Origin: Verrucomicrobiaceae bacterium
GTDB lineage: Bacteria; Verrucomicrobiota; Verrucomicrobiia; Verrucomicrobiales; Verrucomicrobiaceae
Length of the DNA: 64,000 nucleotides
Direction: 5' to 3'
Assembly: GCA_016713245.1 (NCBI GenBank)
Contig: JADJPM010000005.1
Location: forward strand, 558,001-622,000
Part shown: positions 16,223 through 25,817 of the stretch, piece after piece
Layout: every line of letters starts with the position of its first letter
Numbering within the stretch: the first letter of the stretch is position 1
The notes under the pieces: model-generated
Database searches by the model: none
What the model was told of the DNA's origin: nothing
The model's input: only the letters and a program-made list of their open reading frames with translations
Made by a program: the position numbers and the translations under genes

Positions 16223-17326
16223 ATGCGTTTCCCGCCTTTCAGCCTACCCCTCGCCTGCTCGGCCATCTTTCTCGCCGCCTGCGGTCCGCCAGATGAGAAT
16301 GCCAACGATCCCTTTGCTCAGCACAACAAGCAGCTGCAAAAAATGGACCAGGCTGGCGGCATGGCCTTCCGCCCTCCCGAAGAGATCGCCCGCACCTTCG
16401 GCCTCGTTCCGACAGAAGGTCGGCGCGAAGTGCTCTTCCTCCAGTCCACGGCGACTTCCCCCTTCGCCACCTACCAATTCAATCTCCTCCGCGTCCTCGC
16501 TGGCCGCGAGCACGGCTTTCTCATCACCCCCCTCGACGCGGCTGGCAAAGCCGCCACCCAGGTGCAGCAGATTCGCGATGCCATCACGCGTAAACCCGCC
16601 GCCATCATCCTGGATCCCATCGCAGACCCGGCCGTCGAAATCGCGGTCGCCGAGGCCGTGCAGGCGGGCATCCAGATCATCAGCCTCGATGAAAAGGTGA
16701 GCGATGCCGTCACCCTCGTTCACACCTCGCCGGAGACCATCGGCAAAGCCGCTGCCTCCCTCATCCTCGAAGCCTTGAAGCGAAAAGCCGCCGATGAGGG
16801 CAAAACGGAGCCCCGCGGCCGCGTCGTCCAGCTCCGCAGCACTGAGGCCGCCGATTGGTCAGGGCGTGTCGCCACCGCCTTCGAAACCGCGCTCAAAGCA
16901 CAGCCCGGCGTCATTCTAGTGCATGATGCCCCGGCGGACAGCACGGCCGATAGCGTCCATCGCCGCATGGAGGAGGCTCGCCGCATTCAGACCCAATACG
17001 ACGTCATCTTCTGCCACAGCGATGCCATCGCCCGCTTTGCCTCCGCGCATGCCTCCCTAGCCAAAAACCGCGAAGACACCCTCATCATCGGCCTCGGTGC
17101 CCTGCCCGGCCGCCAGGAGGGTCTCGAACTGCTCCGCAACAACGACATCGACGCCACCATCGCCCGCCCGCCCCTCGTCGACCTCGCCCTGCGCATCCTC
17201 GTCAAAAAAAGCCAGGACAAAGCCTTCCAGCCCAAAGCCGAGTACGAGGTAGCCCCCTTGCCCGTCACGCCCAAAAACTACGATCAGGTCCTCCGCGCAG
17301 GAGCCTACACGCTCCCAGCCTTGTAA
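16223..17326 (+). CDS. Periplasmic sugar-binding lipoprotein (RbsB/LacI-type binding fold)
   Basis: The 367-residue protein starts at the ATG at 16223, which yields a lipoprotein signal with the lipobox LAAC. The mature part has the type I periplasmic binding fold of ribose-binding proteins: EVLFLQSTATSPFATYQFN, IRDAITRKPAAIILDPIA, ISLDEKVSDAVTLVHTSPETIGKAA split over two strands, GRVVQLRSTEAADWSGRV, and DVIFCHSDAIARFA. Such proteins deliver sugars or autoinducer-like molecules to ABC importers or sense them. No ABC transporter gene is adjacent, so it may act with a distant permease or as a sensor. It is divergent from the decarboxylase-like gene. Confidence 0.88.
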   Translation: MRFPPFSLPLACSAIFLAACGPPDENANDPFAQHNKQLQKMDQAGGMAFRPPEEIARTFGLVPTEGRREVLFLQSTATSPFATYQFNLLRVLAGREHGFLITPLDAAGKAATQVQQIRDAITRKPAAIILDPIADPAVEIAVAEAVQAGIQIISLDEKVSDAVTLVHTSPETIGKAAASLILEALKRKAADEGKTEPRGRVVQLRSTEAADWSGRVATAFETALKAQPGVILVHDAPADSTADSVHRRMEEARRIQTQYDVIFCHSDAIARFASAHASLAKNREDTLIIGLGALPGRQEGLELLRNNDIDATIARPPLVDLALRILVKKSQDKAFQPKAEYEVAPLPVTPKNYDQVLRAGAYTLPAL

Positions 17327-17403
17327 ATTCATCGTTTCAAATGGGGCCACAATAAAATCCCCCTTCCCCCGTCATGCTTGGGCCTGCTATCCTAGCCCCA
17401 GCC

Positions 17404-20400
17404 ATGAAAACTGCTCCTTCCTCCGCTCGCCGACCCTTCAGTCGCTTCGGTCCCTTCCTGTCTCTCCTCCTCGGCATCCTCCCCCTCCACGCCGAAAACG
17501 AAATCGGCTTCATCGAGCGCTTCGCTCTCGCAGCGGATCGGGAAAAGGCGCTCGGGGAGCTCGTGCCGGGCTCGGAGGAGTATTATTTCTTCCATGCGCT
17601 GCATTATCAAAACGTCCGCGACACCGCGAAGCTCAACAACTTGCTCAACGAGTGGCGGCAGCGGACGCCGGATGAAAACGAGGCACGCCGCGTCATTTTG
17701 AACCGCGAGGCCATCCTCGGCTACGAGAAGGACCCGCAGGGCACGCTGAAATACCTCATCGAGCGCCTCGGCATCCGCCACGATCACCAGCGCCAGGTGC
17801 CGGATGCGAAGCCGGACCTGCCCACCAGCCTCGATCCGGCCAAAATCAGCCGCGAGGTCTTCCTGCGCGATGCCTTGAACAACGACCGCGGCCTCCAAAG
17901 CCTCTCGCAGGAGGCGCTCGCGTCGCTCATTCGCGATCAGGTGCCGCTCACGCCGGATCAACGCCGCGCCGTGCTGCAAAAGCTCCAGCGCCCCGATGTG
18001 TCGAACCTCGTCGCCGCGCTGAATGCGGACTTCAAAGCGGAGCCGTTCATCGGTTTTGGCGATCTGCCGATTCATCGCCAGCTTTTGATCTCGCAGCTCG
18101 ACGAACTGAAAGCCGAGCACGGCCGGAGCACCAGCTTCATCTACACCTACCTGCGCAAACTGGCCCCCAGCGCCGATGTGAGCCTCGAATTCGACGAAGC
18201 CGAGCGCGAAGGCTGGCTCGATCGCGTGTGGGCCTTCGCGGCAGGCATCGAATCGCACAAGACCCTCAAAGCCCGCATCCTTTACCTCCGCCTCGATCAC
18301 GACCGCAAAAAGGGCGTCTATGATCGCGAGCGCTTCCTCACCTACCTGAAGCTCCCGCGCCGCCTGCCCTACATCAACGAGGAGTTCCTCCGCACCTACA
18401 ACTCCGACTGGTGCGACCTCGACGCCGACCTCAGCGATCCGCTCATCAGCTCGCCGCCCGTCCACAACGACGAAGAACTCGTCCGCGACTACTTCCTCCA
18501 TCTCTTCGCCAAATCTGCCAAACAAGACTCCACCACTCCATCACTCCTCTCCCCCTACACGGCACACGTCAGCGACACCTGGCTCAAGCCCATCCTCGCC
18601 GAGGCGCTCATCACGAATGGCATTGGCAATCCCGAGCGCTGGGCCTCGCTCATCACGCCGACGGAGTTTCAGGCACTCAAAGACCGCGTGGACATCGAAT
18701 TCCCCTCCACGAATGCGCCGCAGTTCCTGCCGGGCGACGACATCGCGTTCGATGTGGTCGTCAAAAACACGCCGAAGCTCATCGTGAAGATTTTCGAGCT
18801 CAACACGCTCAACTTCTTCCAGACGCAGCAGCGCCAGCTCAACACCGACCTCAATCTCGACGGCCTCGTCGCCAACAGCGAGCAGACGCACGCCTTCGAC
18901 GGCGGCCCGTTCACGCGCACACGGCAAAAATTCGCGTTTCCCGACCTCAAAGGCAAACGCGGGGCCTGGATCATCGAGTTCATCGGCGGCGGCCGCAGCA
19001 GCCGTGCGCTCATCCGCACCGGCCAATTTCACCTTTTGCAGCAAACCGGCCCCGCGGGTGATTTGATCCTCGTGCTCGATGAAAAGAACCAGCCGGTCAA
19101 AGACGCCGTCGCGTGGTTTGAGGGCCGCAAACTCACCGTCGATGAAAAACTCGGCCGTATCGCCATTCCGTTCACGAATCAGCCCGGCACGAAGAACCTC
19201 ATCATCGGCGATGCAGCCGGCACTTTCGCCACGCTCACGCAGTTCAACCACCACGCCGAAGAATATCGTCTCGACACGCAATTCCACATCGAGCGCGAGC
19301 AACTCCTCGCCCGTCGCGAGGCCACGCTAGCCGTGCGCACCGCTTTGATGCTCGGCGAGACGCATCTCGCGCCCGAACTGCTCACCGAGCCGAAGCTGAC
19401 CATCACCAGCACCACGCACGACGGCATTTCGACGACGCGTGAAGTCAAAGACCTCAAACTCAGCGCCGGCAGCGTCCTCACGCACACGCTCACCGTTCCC
19501 GAGCGCCTCGCCAGCCTCAGCGTCACGCTCAGCGGCAAGGTGGATGTCCTCAGTGCAGGCGGCACGAAACGCGATCTCAACGCCAGCCACACCTGGACGC
19601 TCAACGGCATCGACAAAACCGAGGCCACCAACGACGGCCACCTCAGCACCTTCGACGGCAGCCGGGTCTTTGAGCTTCTCGGCAAAAACGGCGAACCCGT
19701 CGCCGACCAGCAGGTCATCTTCACCTTCAAGCATCGCGACTTCACCCGCGTGCAGACCCACGCCCTCAAAACCGACGACAAAGGCCGCGTCGCCCTCGGC
19801 AAACTCGACGGCATCGAGCAACTCACCGCCAAAGCTCCAAACGGCCGCCAAAGCACCTGGCCTCTCGAAGAAGCCGACAGCACGCTCACGACGACGATTC
19901 ATGCGATGGAGGGAGAATTGATCTGGGTGCCTGAAAACATGCTCCGTGAGAAAGTTGATAAGGCCGGAGTGATTCAAGATATTGACCTTAGCATTGCTTT
20001 ACCCTCGCTACTTGAGACCAAGGCCGCCTTGTTCACCTCGAACCATCAATCGAAGGTCGCGGCGACTCAGGGACTCATCAAAATAGCAGGGCTAAAATCC
20101 GGCGACTATTCACTTTGGCTGCCAAAGTTTGCCCAAACCATCACCATCAAAGTCACCGCAGGCACCCAAATCGGCGGTTGGGTCCTCGGCAAGCACCGCC
20201 AGCTCGAACTCAAAGGCAACTCGCCACTCCAGATCGCCGAGACCACCACCGACAAAGACTTCATCACCGTCAAACTCGCTCACAGCAGCCCGTTTGCCCG
20301 CGTGCATGTCGCCGCGTCGCGATTCGATCCTGGCAGCGGCCTTTTTGGCGGTCTTGGCGGCTTCGCACGCTTCGGCGCGGCCTCGGGCACGCCTGCACGC

Positions 20401-23400
20401 AATCCGAACCTCTACTCCGCCGGACGCGAAATCGGCGATGAATACCGCTACATCCTCGAACGCCGTTACAGCAAACTCTTCCCCGGCAACATGCTCACCC
20501 GCCCCGGCCTGCTGCTCAATCCGTGGGAAATTCGCAGCACGGATCTCGATGCGCTCGGGAATCAAGCCGGTGAAGGCGCATCCATGACGCGAGGCGGAGC
20601 CGCTGGAGCCCTCGAAGCCCCCAAAGCCATGCCCGCCAAGAAGATGAAGGCCCAGGCTGGCCCGCAAGGCGGCACGAACCTCGACTTCCTCGCCAGCTCC
20701 GCGCCGGTCATCTATAACCTCATCCCCGACAAAGACGGCGTCGTGCGCATCGAACGCAAGATGCTCGGCGACCGCAAGCACGTCCAAATCTACGCCGAGG
20801 ACCTGCAAAACGCCTCCTGGCGCACGCTCACGCTGCCGGAGGTGCCCACGAAATTCGCCGACCAGCGCCTCGCACGGAATCTCGATCCTGCGAAGCCCTT
20901 CACGCAGAAAAAAGAGATCACCGTGCTCGACACCGGCAAATCTTTGACCCTCGCCGACATCCTCATCAGCGAGCTGGAAACCTACGACACGCTCGGCGGC
21001 GTCCACAGCCTCTTCACCACACTCAGCGGCAACGGCCACCTCGCCGAGTTCGCCTTCGTGCTGAACTGGCCGAAGCTCAAAGACGACGAAAAACTCACGC
21101 AATACGGCAAACACGCCTGCCACGAGCTGAACCTCTTCCTCCAGCGCAAGGACAAGCCCTTCTTCGATAAAGTCATCGCGCCCTATCTCGCCAACAAGAA
21201 GGACAAAACCTTCATGGACGAGTATCTGCTCGGCCTCGACCTCGCCAAACACCTCGAACCCTGGGCTTACGCCCGCCTGAACATCGTCGAGCGCATCCTG
21301 CTTGCTCAACGCCTCCAAAACGAAGCGCCGAATGCCGCCCGGCATGTTCGTGAGCTGTGGGAAATGATCCCGCCGAATCCTGAAGAGGCGGATCGCTTGT
21401 TTGAAACGGCGCTGAGGGGAAGAGCGATGGAACAAGAGACACTTGGTGCGCTCGGAGACTTAGATAGAGCTAAAGCAAAAGCTTTGTCTGAGTCCAAGCT
21501 GGAAGAGATGCCTCAAATGGTCGCTACGGGTTCTGGTGCTATTATGCCTGCACCAGCAGCACCTATGGCTGCGGCTGATTCATTTGCTGCCGCTCCGGGA
21601 GCCAATTACGATAGCCTGTCGGTAAGGTCTCCCAGAATGAAACAACTCGATGGACCCATGGAGGAAGAGCGGGCATCGACCCTAAACCAAACGGCGACGT
21701 TAGGCGGTGCGCTGTCCTACACCGGTGCCACGACAGTGACCGCCGGGACTTTGGTCATCAGCGGCAGCGGCACGCTCGGCTACTTCGGCAAAGACGCCGC
21801 TGCCGCCGCCCGCCAGGAAGTTCGCGTCTTCTACCGTGCCCTCGGCCCGACGAAGGAGTGGGCGGAGAACAATTATTACAAGCTGCGCATCATCGATCAG
21901 ATTGCCGAATTGGTCACGGTGAACACGTTCTGGCGCGATTACGCCACATGGGTGGCCGCGGGATCAAAGGGCGGCTTCGTTTCGGCGAATATCGCCGAGG
22001 CTTGCCACAGCTTCCCGGAGATGATGCTGGCGTTGGCGGTGCTCGATCTGCCGTTTGAGGCACCGAAGCACACGACGAAGGCGGAGAACGGCCAGTTCAC
22101 CTTCACGGCGGGCGGGCCGTGCATTCTTTTCCACAAGGAGATCAAGCCCGTGGATGGCGACAAGTCGGCGCAGGGCCAGCTTCTCGTCTCGCAGAGCTTC
22201 TTCCGGCATGGCGACCGCTACCGGATGGAGGGTAATGAGAAGTTCGAGAAGTATGTGACGGACGAATTCCTCACCGGCGTGACCTACGGTGCGAATATCG
22301 TCGTCACGAACCCGACGAGCAGTCGCGTGAAGGCCGCCGTGCTGCTGCAAATCCCGCAGGGCGCGCTGCCCATCCTCGGCAGCAAGGCCACCGACTCGAA
22401 ACAAGTGCGCCTGGAGCCCTATACGACGCAGACCTTTGAGTATCACTTCTACTTCCCCGCCGTGTCGGCGAAGGCAGGCGTGAAGTTCGCGCACTTCCCC
22501 GTGAACGTCGGCGGCGCGGCGGCGAAGCCGATGGAATTCAACGTCGTGGCCAAACTCACGCAGGTGGACAAGGCGTCGTGGGATTACGTCTCGCAAAACA
22601 GCACCGAGGCCGAGGTCTTCGCGTTTTTGGAGCAGAACAATCTGGAAGCGCTCGACCTCGAACGCGTCGCCTGGCGCTGCAAGCAGGGCGATTTCTACCA
22701 GAAGCTCGTCGGCTTCATGAATCAGCATCATGTCGGCGACGACGCGGTCTTCAGCTACGCCTTCCTGCACAACGACGCGGCGATGCTCGGCCAGCTTTTG
22801 AAGGGCGATGACGGCTACGGCCCCTACTTCGCCAGCAAGCTGCTCACCCTCGAACCCATCGAGCTGCGCAGCTACGAGCACCTGGAATACTCGCCGCTCG
22901 TCAATCAACGCGCCCATCGCCTCGGCAGCGAGTGGCGCATCGCGAATCCGGCGGTGCTCCAGCAATACACGCAGCTCCTCACCGCGCTGGCGCACAAGCC
23001 GCAGCTCGATGCCATGGACAGCATGAGCGTGGTTTATTACCTCTTCCTCCAGGACCGCGTCGAGGAGGCGCTGACACGCTTCAAGGCCATCAATGCCACG
23101 AAACTGCCGACGCGACTGCAACACGACTACTTCCAGTGCTACGCGGCCTTCTACGAAGGCGATGTGGCCGCGGCACGCGGTGTGGCCTCGAAACGGCTCG
23201 CGGGCTCCGAACTGCCTCCTCGCTGGAAAACGCTCTTTTCGGATGTTTTGACCCAAACCGACGAAATCGACGGCAAAGCCACGAAACCCGAAAAAGCCGA
23301 CCAACCCGACCGCGAGGCCCAACAAAGCGATTTGGCGGCCACGGAGCCCGGTTTTGACTTCAAAGTCGAAAAACAGACCATCTCGCTCAACTGGAAAAAC

Positions 23401-23994
23401 CTCTCCGAGGTCACGCTGAACTACTACCTCATGGATCCGGAGTTCAGCTTCAGCAGCAATCCCTTCGTCAGCCAGGACGCGGGCCGCTTCAGCATCATCA
23501 AGCCGAACAAGACCGCCACGCAGGCCCTTCCCAAAGACGCCACCAAGCTCGACATCCCGCTGCCGGGCGAGTTCGCCAAAGCGAACGTGCTCGTCGAGGT
23601 CATCGGAGCCGGAAAACGCCAGACGCAGGCCTACCACGCCAACACGCTCAAGCTCACCCTCACCGAAACCTACGGCCGCCTCGAAACGCGTGACAGCAAC
23701 ACCGACAAACCGCTGCCCAAGGCCTACGTGAAGGTCTATGCGAAGCTCAACAACGGCACCGTCCGCTTCTTCAAAGACGGCTACACCGACCTCCGCGGCC
23801 GCTTTGACTACGCCAGCCTCAACGCGCCCGAAAATGCCACGCCACCGCCTCCCGGCACCGACATGCCCGCCAACGGCCTCGACTACCCGATGCTGAAGCC
23901 AGCGGAACTGAACAACGTCTCGAAGCTGGCCGTGCTGGTGCTGAGTGAAACGCACGGTGCCACCGTGAAGGAAGTCGATCCGCCGGGGAGGTAG
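17404..23994 (+). CDS. Giant exported protein with macroglobulin-like segments and an embedded autotransporter-type repeat
   Basis: The 2196-residue protein starts at the ATG at 17404 with a signal peptide (FSRFGPFLSLLLGILPLHA). The first 400 residues are helical and repeat-like. From about 430 there are beta-domains resembling macroglobulin modules (QFLPGDDIAFDVVVKN, VFELLGKNGEPVADQQVIF with DDKGRVALG). The helical middle and C-terminal parts resemble alpha-2-macroglobulin organisation, but I find no CxEQ thioester. Around residues 1436-1462 lies a YTGATTVTAGTLVISGSG stretch, typical of passenger-associated autotransporter repeats and out of place here. The codons around 19890-20100 and 21410-21700 are visibly less GC-biased than the rest, suggesting inserted or fast-evolving segments. 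The C-terminus has a carboxypeptidase-regulatory-like domain (RLETRDSNTDKPLPKAYVKV, 20 residues). Function unknown. Confidence 0.85.
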   Translation: MKTAPSSARRPFSRFGPFLSLLLGILPLHAENEIGFIERFALAADREKALGELVPGSEEYYFFHALHYQNVRDTAKLNNLLNEWRQRTPDENEARRVILNREAILGYEKDPQGTLKYLIERLGIRHDHQRQVPDAKPDLPTSLDPAKISREVFLRDALNNDRGLQSLSQEALASLIRDQVPLTPDQRRAVLQKLQRPDVSNLVAALNADFKAEPFIGFGDLPIHRQLLISQLDELKAEHGRSTSFIYTYLRKLAPSADVSLEFDEAEREGWLDRVWAFAAGIESHKTLKARILYLRLDHDRKKGVYDRERFLTYLKLPRRLPYINEEFLRTYNSDWCDLDADLSDPLISSPPVHNDEELVRDYFLHLFAKSAKQDSTTPSLLSPYTAHVSDTWLKPILAEALITNGIGNPERWASLITPTEFQALKDRVDIEFPSTNAPQFLPGDDIAFDVVVKNTPKLIVKIFELNTLNFFQTQQRQLNTDLNLDGLVANSEQTHAFDGGPFTRTRQKFAFPDLKGKRGAWIIEFIGGGRSSRALIRTGQFHLLQQTGPAGDLILVLDEKNQPVKDAVAWFEGRKLTVDEKLGRIAIPFTNQPGTKNLIIGDAAGTFATLTQFNHHAEEYRLDTQFHIEREQLLARREATLAVRTALMLGETHLAPELLTEPKLTITSTTHDGISTTREVKDLKLSAGSVLTHTLTVPERLASLSVTLSGKVDVLSAGGTKRDLNASHTWTLNGIDKTEATNDGHLSTFDGSRVFELLGKNGEPVADQQVIFTFKHRDFTRVQTHALKTDDKGRVALGKLDGIEQLTAKAPNGRQSTWPLEEADSTLTTTIHAMEGELIWVPENMLREKVDKAGVIQDIDLSIALPSLLETKAALFTSNHQSKVAATQGLIKIAGLKSGDYSLWLPKFAQTITIKVTAGTQIGGWVLGKHRQLELKGNSPLQIAETTTDKDFITVKLAHSSPFARVHVAASRFDPGSGLFGGLGGFARFGAASGTPARNPNLYSAGREIGDEYRYILERRYSKLFPGNMLTRPGLLLNPWEIRSTDLDALGNQAGEGASMTRGGAAGALEAPKAMPAKKMKAQAGPQGGTNLDFLASSAPVIYNLIPDKDGVVRIERKMLGDRKHVQIYAEDLQNASWRTLTLPEVPTKFADQRLARNLDPAKPFTQKKEITVLDTGKSLTLADILISELETYDTLGGVHSLFTTLSGNGHLAEFAFVLNWPKLKDDEKLTQYGKHACHELNLFLQRKDKPFFDKVIAPYLANKKDKTFMDEYLLGLDLAKHLEPWAYARLNIVERILLAQRLQNEAPNAARHVRELWEMIPPNPEEADRLFETALRGRAMEQETLGALGDLDRAKAKALSESKLEEMPQMVATGSGAIMPAPAAPMAAADSFAAAPGANYDSLSVRSPRMKQLDGPMEEERASTLNQTATLGGALSYTGATTVTAGTLVISGSGTLGYFGKDAAAAARQEVRVFYRALGPTKEWAENNYYKLRIIDQIAELVTVNTFWRDYATWVAAGSKGGFVSANIAEACHSFPEMMLALAVLDLPFEAPKHTTKAENGQFTFTAGGPCILFHKEIKPVDGDKSAQGQLLVSQSFFRHGDRYRMEGNEKFEKYVTDEFLTGVTYGANIVVTNPTSSRVKAAVLLQIPQGALPILGSKATDSKQVRLEPYTTQTFEYHFYFPAVSAKAGVKFAHFPVNVGGAAAKPMEFNVVAKLTQVDKASWDYVSQNSTEAEVFAFLEQNNLEALDLERVAWRCKQGDFYQKLVGFMNQHHVGDDAVFSYAFLHNDAAMLGQLLKGDDGYGPYFASKLLTLEPIELRSYEHLEYSPLVNQRAHRLGSEWRIANPAVLQQYTQLLTALAHKPQLDAMDSMSVVYYLFLQDRVEEALTRFKAINATKLPTRLQHDYFQCYAAFYEGDVAAARGVASKRLAGSELPPRWKTLFSDVLTQTDEIDGKATKPEKADQPDREAQQSDLAATEPGFDFKVEKQTISLNWKNLSEVTLNYYLMDPEFSFSSNPFVSQDAGRFSIIKPNKTATQALPKDATKLDIPLPGEFAKANVLVEVIGAGKRQTQAYHANTLKLTLTETYGRLETRDSNTDKPLPKAYVKVYAKLNNGTVRFFKDGYTDLRGRFDYASLNAPENATPPPPGTDMPANGLDYPMLKPAELNNVSKLAVLVLSETHGATVKEVDPPGR

Positions 23995-24041
23995 CTTCGA
24001 TTGGCAATCGAAGCCTCAGGGATTCGAGTGACACTCGAATC
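23994..24041. repeat. Two tandem 9-bp hairpins with 3-nt loops
   Basis: GCTTCGATT-GGC-AATCGAAGC (23994-24014) and GATTCGAGT-GAC-ACTCGAATC (24021-24041) are both perfect. They start at the last base of the giant gene's stop codon, and TACTTTCTT follows. The pair may serve as a 3' end or be a REP-like element. Confidence 0.65.
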
Positions 24042-24082
24042 TACTTTCTTGAGCCCCCTCAATTCCGCGCCATGTCCCACGC

Positions 24083-25813
24083 ATGACCCGTGAGGACGCC
24101 GCCACCATCTTTGAACGCATCGCCACCCTGCTCGAATTGAAGGGAGAGAATCCCTTCAAGACGCGTGCCTACCGCTCCGGCGCAGAAATCGTGGAGAGCT
24201 TCAGTGGCGACATCATGAAGCTGGCGGCGGAAAACCAGCTCGCCGGCATCAAGGGCCTCGGTGAGGCGTTGCGCGATAAACTGCACGAGATGGCCACCAC
24301 GGGGCGGTTGGAGTTTTATGAGAAATTAAAGGCGGAGTTCCCGGACACGCTGTTTGAGCTGTTCGATATCCAAGGGCTGGGGCCGAAAAAGGTGGCCGCG
24401 TTGTATGGCCAGCTCGGTGTGGGTAGCGTGGCGGACCTCAAACGCGTCTGCGAAGACGGCACGGCGGCGGCGCTGTCCGGCTTTGGCGAGAAGACGGTGA
24501 AGAAGATCCTCGAAAGCATCGCCTTCCACGAGCAGCACGCCTCCGAGTTCCGGCTCGACCAAGTCTATCCGCTGGCGCAGACCATGCTGGAGGCACTGCG
24601 AGAGCATCCGAACGCCTCACGCGTCGAAGTGTGCGGCAGTTTCCGTCGCGGCAAGGAAACGGTGCATGATCTGGACTTCCTCGTGGCCACCAAGAAGCCG
24701 GAGGAGGTCATCGCCGCCTTTGTGAAACTGCCGGAGGTGGTGGATGTGATTACCCAAGGGCCCACCAAGGCCAGTGTGCATATCAAAGACGGTATCCAGT
24801 GCGATTTGCGGGCTGTTTCCAGTGCGGAATTCCCCTTTGCGCTCGCTTACTTCACCGGCAGCAAGGAACACAACGTGGCGATCCGCGGCCGGGCGCTGCA
24901 ACAAGGCCTCTCGCTCAACGAATACGGCTTCACCATCACGAAGGAAGGCGTCGAAGCGCCGGAAGTGCACGACGAGCGCGACCTCTACCGTGCCCTCGGC
25001 CTCGACTTCATCGAACCCGAACTCCGCGAGAACACCGGCGAGATTGACGCCGCCGAGCATGGCCGCCTTCCCCGGCTCATCGAGTTGGAAAACCTTCGCG
25101 GAACCTTCCACAACCACACCACCGCGAGTGATGGCCGCGCCACCCTTCGCCAGATGGCGGAGGCCGCGCACGATCTCGGCCTGCAATACCTGGGCATCTC
25201 CGACCACAGCAAATCGTCCTTCCAAGCCAATGGCCTCGATGAAAAACGCCTGCTGGCCCAGATCGCCGAGATTCGCGAGCTCAATGCCGAACTCGACGGC
25301 CTGCATCTCTTCGCCGGCTGCGAGGTGGACATCCTCAAAGACGGCTCACTCGACTTCTCCGACGAGATTTTGTCCCAGCTCGACTACGCCGTGGCGAGCG
25401 TGCACAACGTCTTCAACCTGCCCGAGGCGGAAATGACCAAGCGCATCATCCGCGCCATCGAAAATCCTCACATCACCATGCTCGGCCATCTCACTGGCCG
25501 CCTCCTGCTCCAGCGCCCCGCCTATGCGGTGAACATCCCCGCCATCATTGAGGCCGCCGCCGCCAACGGCACCATCATCGAGCTGAACTGCAGCGGCTGG
25601 CGCCTCGACATGGACTGGCGCTGGTGGCGCATGGCCCGCGACAAGGGCGTGAAATGCAGTATCAACCCCGATGCCCACAGCACCGAGGGCCTCCAAGCCT
25701 TGATCTACGGCATCAAAGTGGCTCGCAAAGGCTGGCTGCGCCGTGAGGATGTCATTAACTGCCTGCCTCTGGATGAGGTGAAGAAGGCGCTAGGACGCAA
25801 AACCGGGCGCTGA
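24083..25813 (+). CDS. polX: DNA polymerase/3'-5' exonuclease PolX (family X with PHP domain)
   Basis: The 576-residue protein has the bacterial PolX layout. An N-terminal HhH region comes first (AGIKGLGEALRDKL and IQGLGPKKVAALYG), then the family X palm with GSFRRGKETVHDLDFLV near residue 184 and a further Asp in IQCDLRAVSS. The C-terminal PHP domain follows from about 340 (TFHNHTTASDG, ISDHSK, GCEVDIL, NPDAHS). PolX fills gaps in base-excision repair and the PHP domain supplies a metal-dependent 3'-5' exonuclease. All metal-binding His and Asp residues I looked for are present. It lies 88 bp after the giant gene with tandem hairpins between, so it is probably separately transcribed. It converges on the Dabb gene with a 4-bp gap. 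Confidence 0.95.
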   Translation: MTREDAATIFERIATLLELKGENPFKTRAYRSGAEIVESFSGDIMKLAAENQLAGIKGLGEALRDKLHEMATTGRLEFYEKLKAEFPDTLFELFDIQGLGPKKVAALYGQLGVGSVADLKRVCEDGTAAALSGFGEKTVKKILESIAFHEQHASEFRLDQVYPLAQTMLEALREHPNASRVEVCGSFRRGKETVHDLDFLVATKKPEEVIAAFVKLPEVVDVITQGPTKASVHIKDGIQCDLRAVSSAEFPFALAYFTGSKEHNVAIRGRALQQGLSLNEYGFTITKEGVEAPEVHDERDLYRALGLDFIEPELRENTGEIDAAEHGRLPRLIELENLRGTFHNHTTASDGRATLRQMAEAAHDLGLQYLGISDHSKSSFQANGLDEKRLLAQIAEIRELNAELDGLHLFAGCEVDILKDGSLDFSDEILSQLDYAVASVHNVFNLPEAEMTKRIIRAIENPHITMLGHLTGRLLLQRPAYAVNIPAIIEAAAANGTIIELNCSGWRLDMDWRWWRMARDKGVKCSINPDAHSTEGLQALIYGIKVARKGWLRREDVINCLPLDEVKKALGRKTGR

Positions 25814-25817
25814 GGCC

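Noticed and set aside
17392..23955. Several long minus-strand frames (377, 253, 441 and 663 residues) under the giant gene
   Set aside because: High-GC antisense shadows rich in Glu, Gly, Val and Arg, without signal peptide or domain; the plus-strand protein is continuous with a signal peptide.
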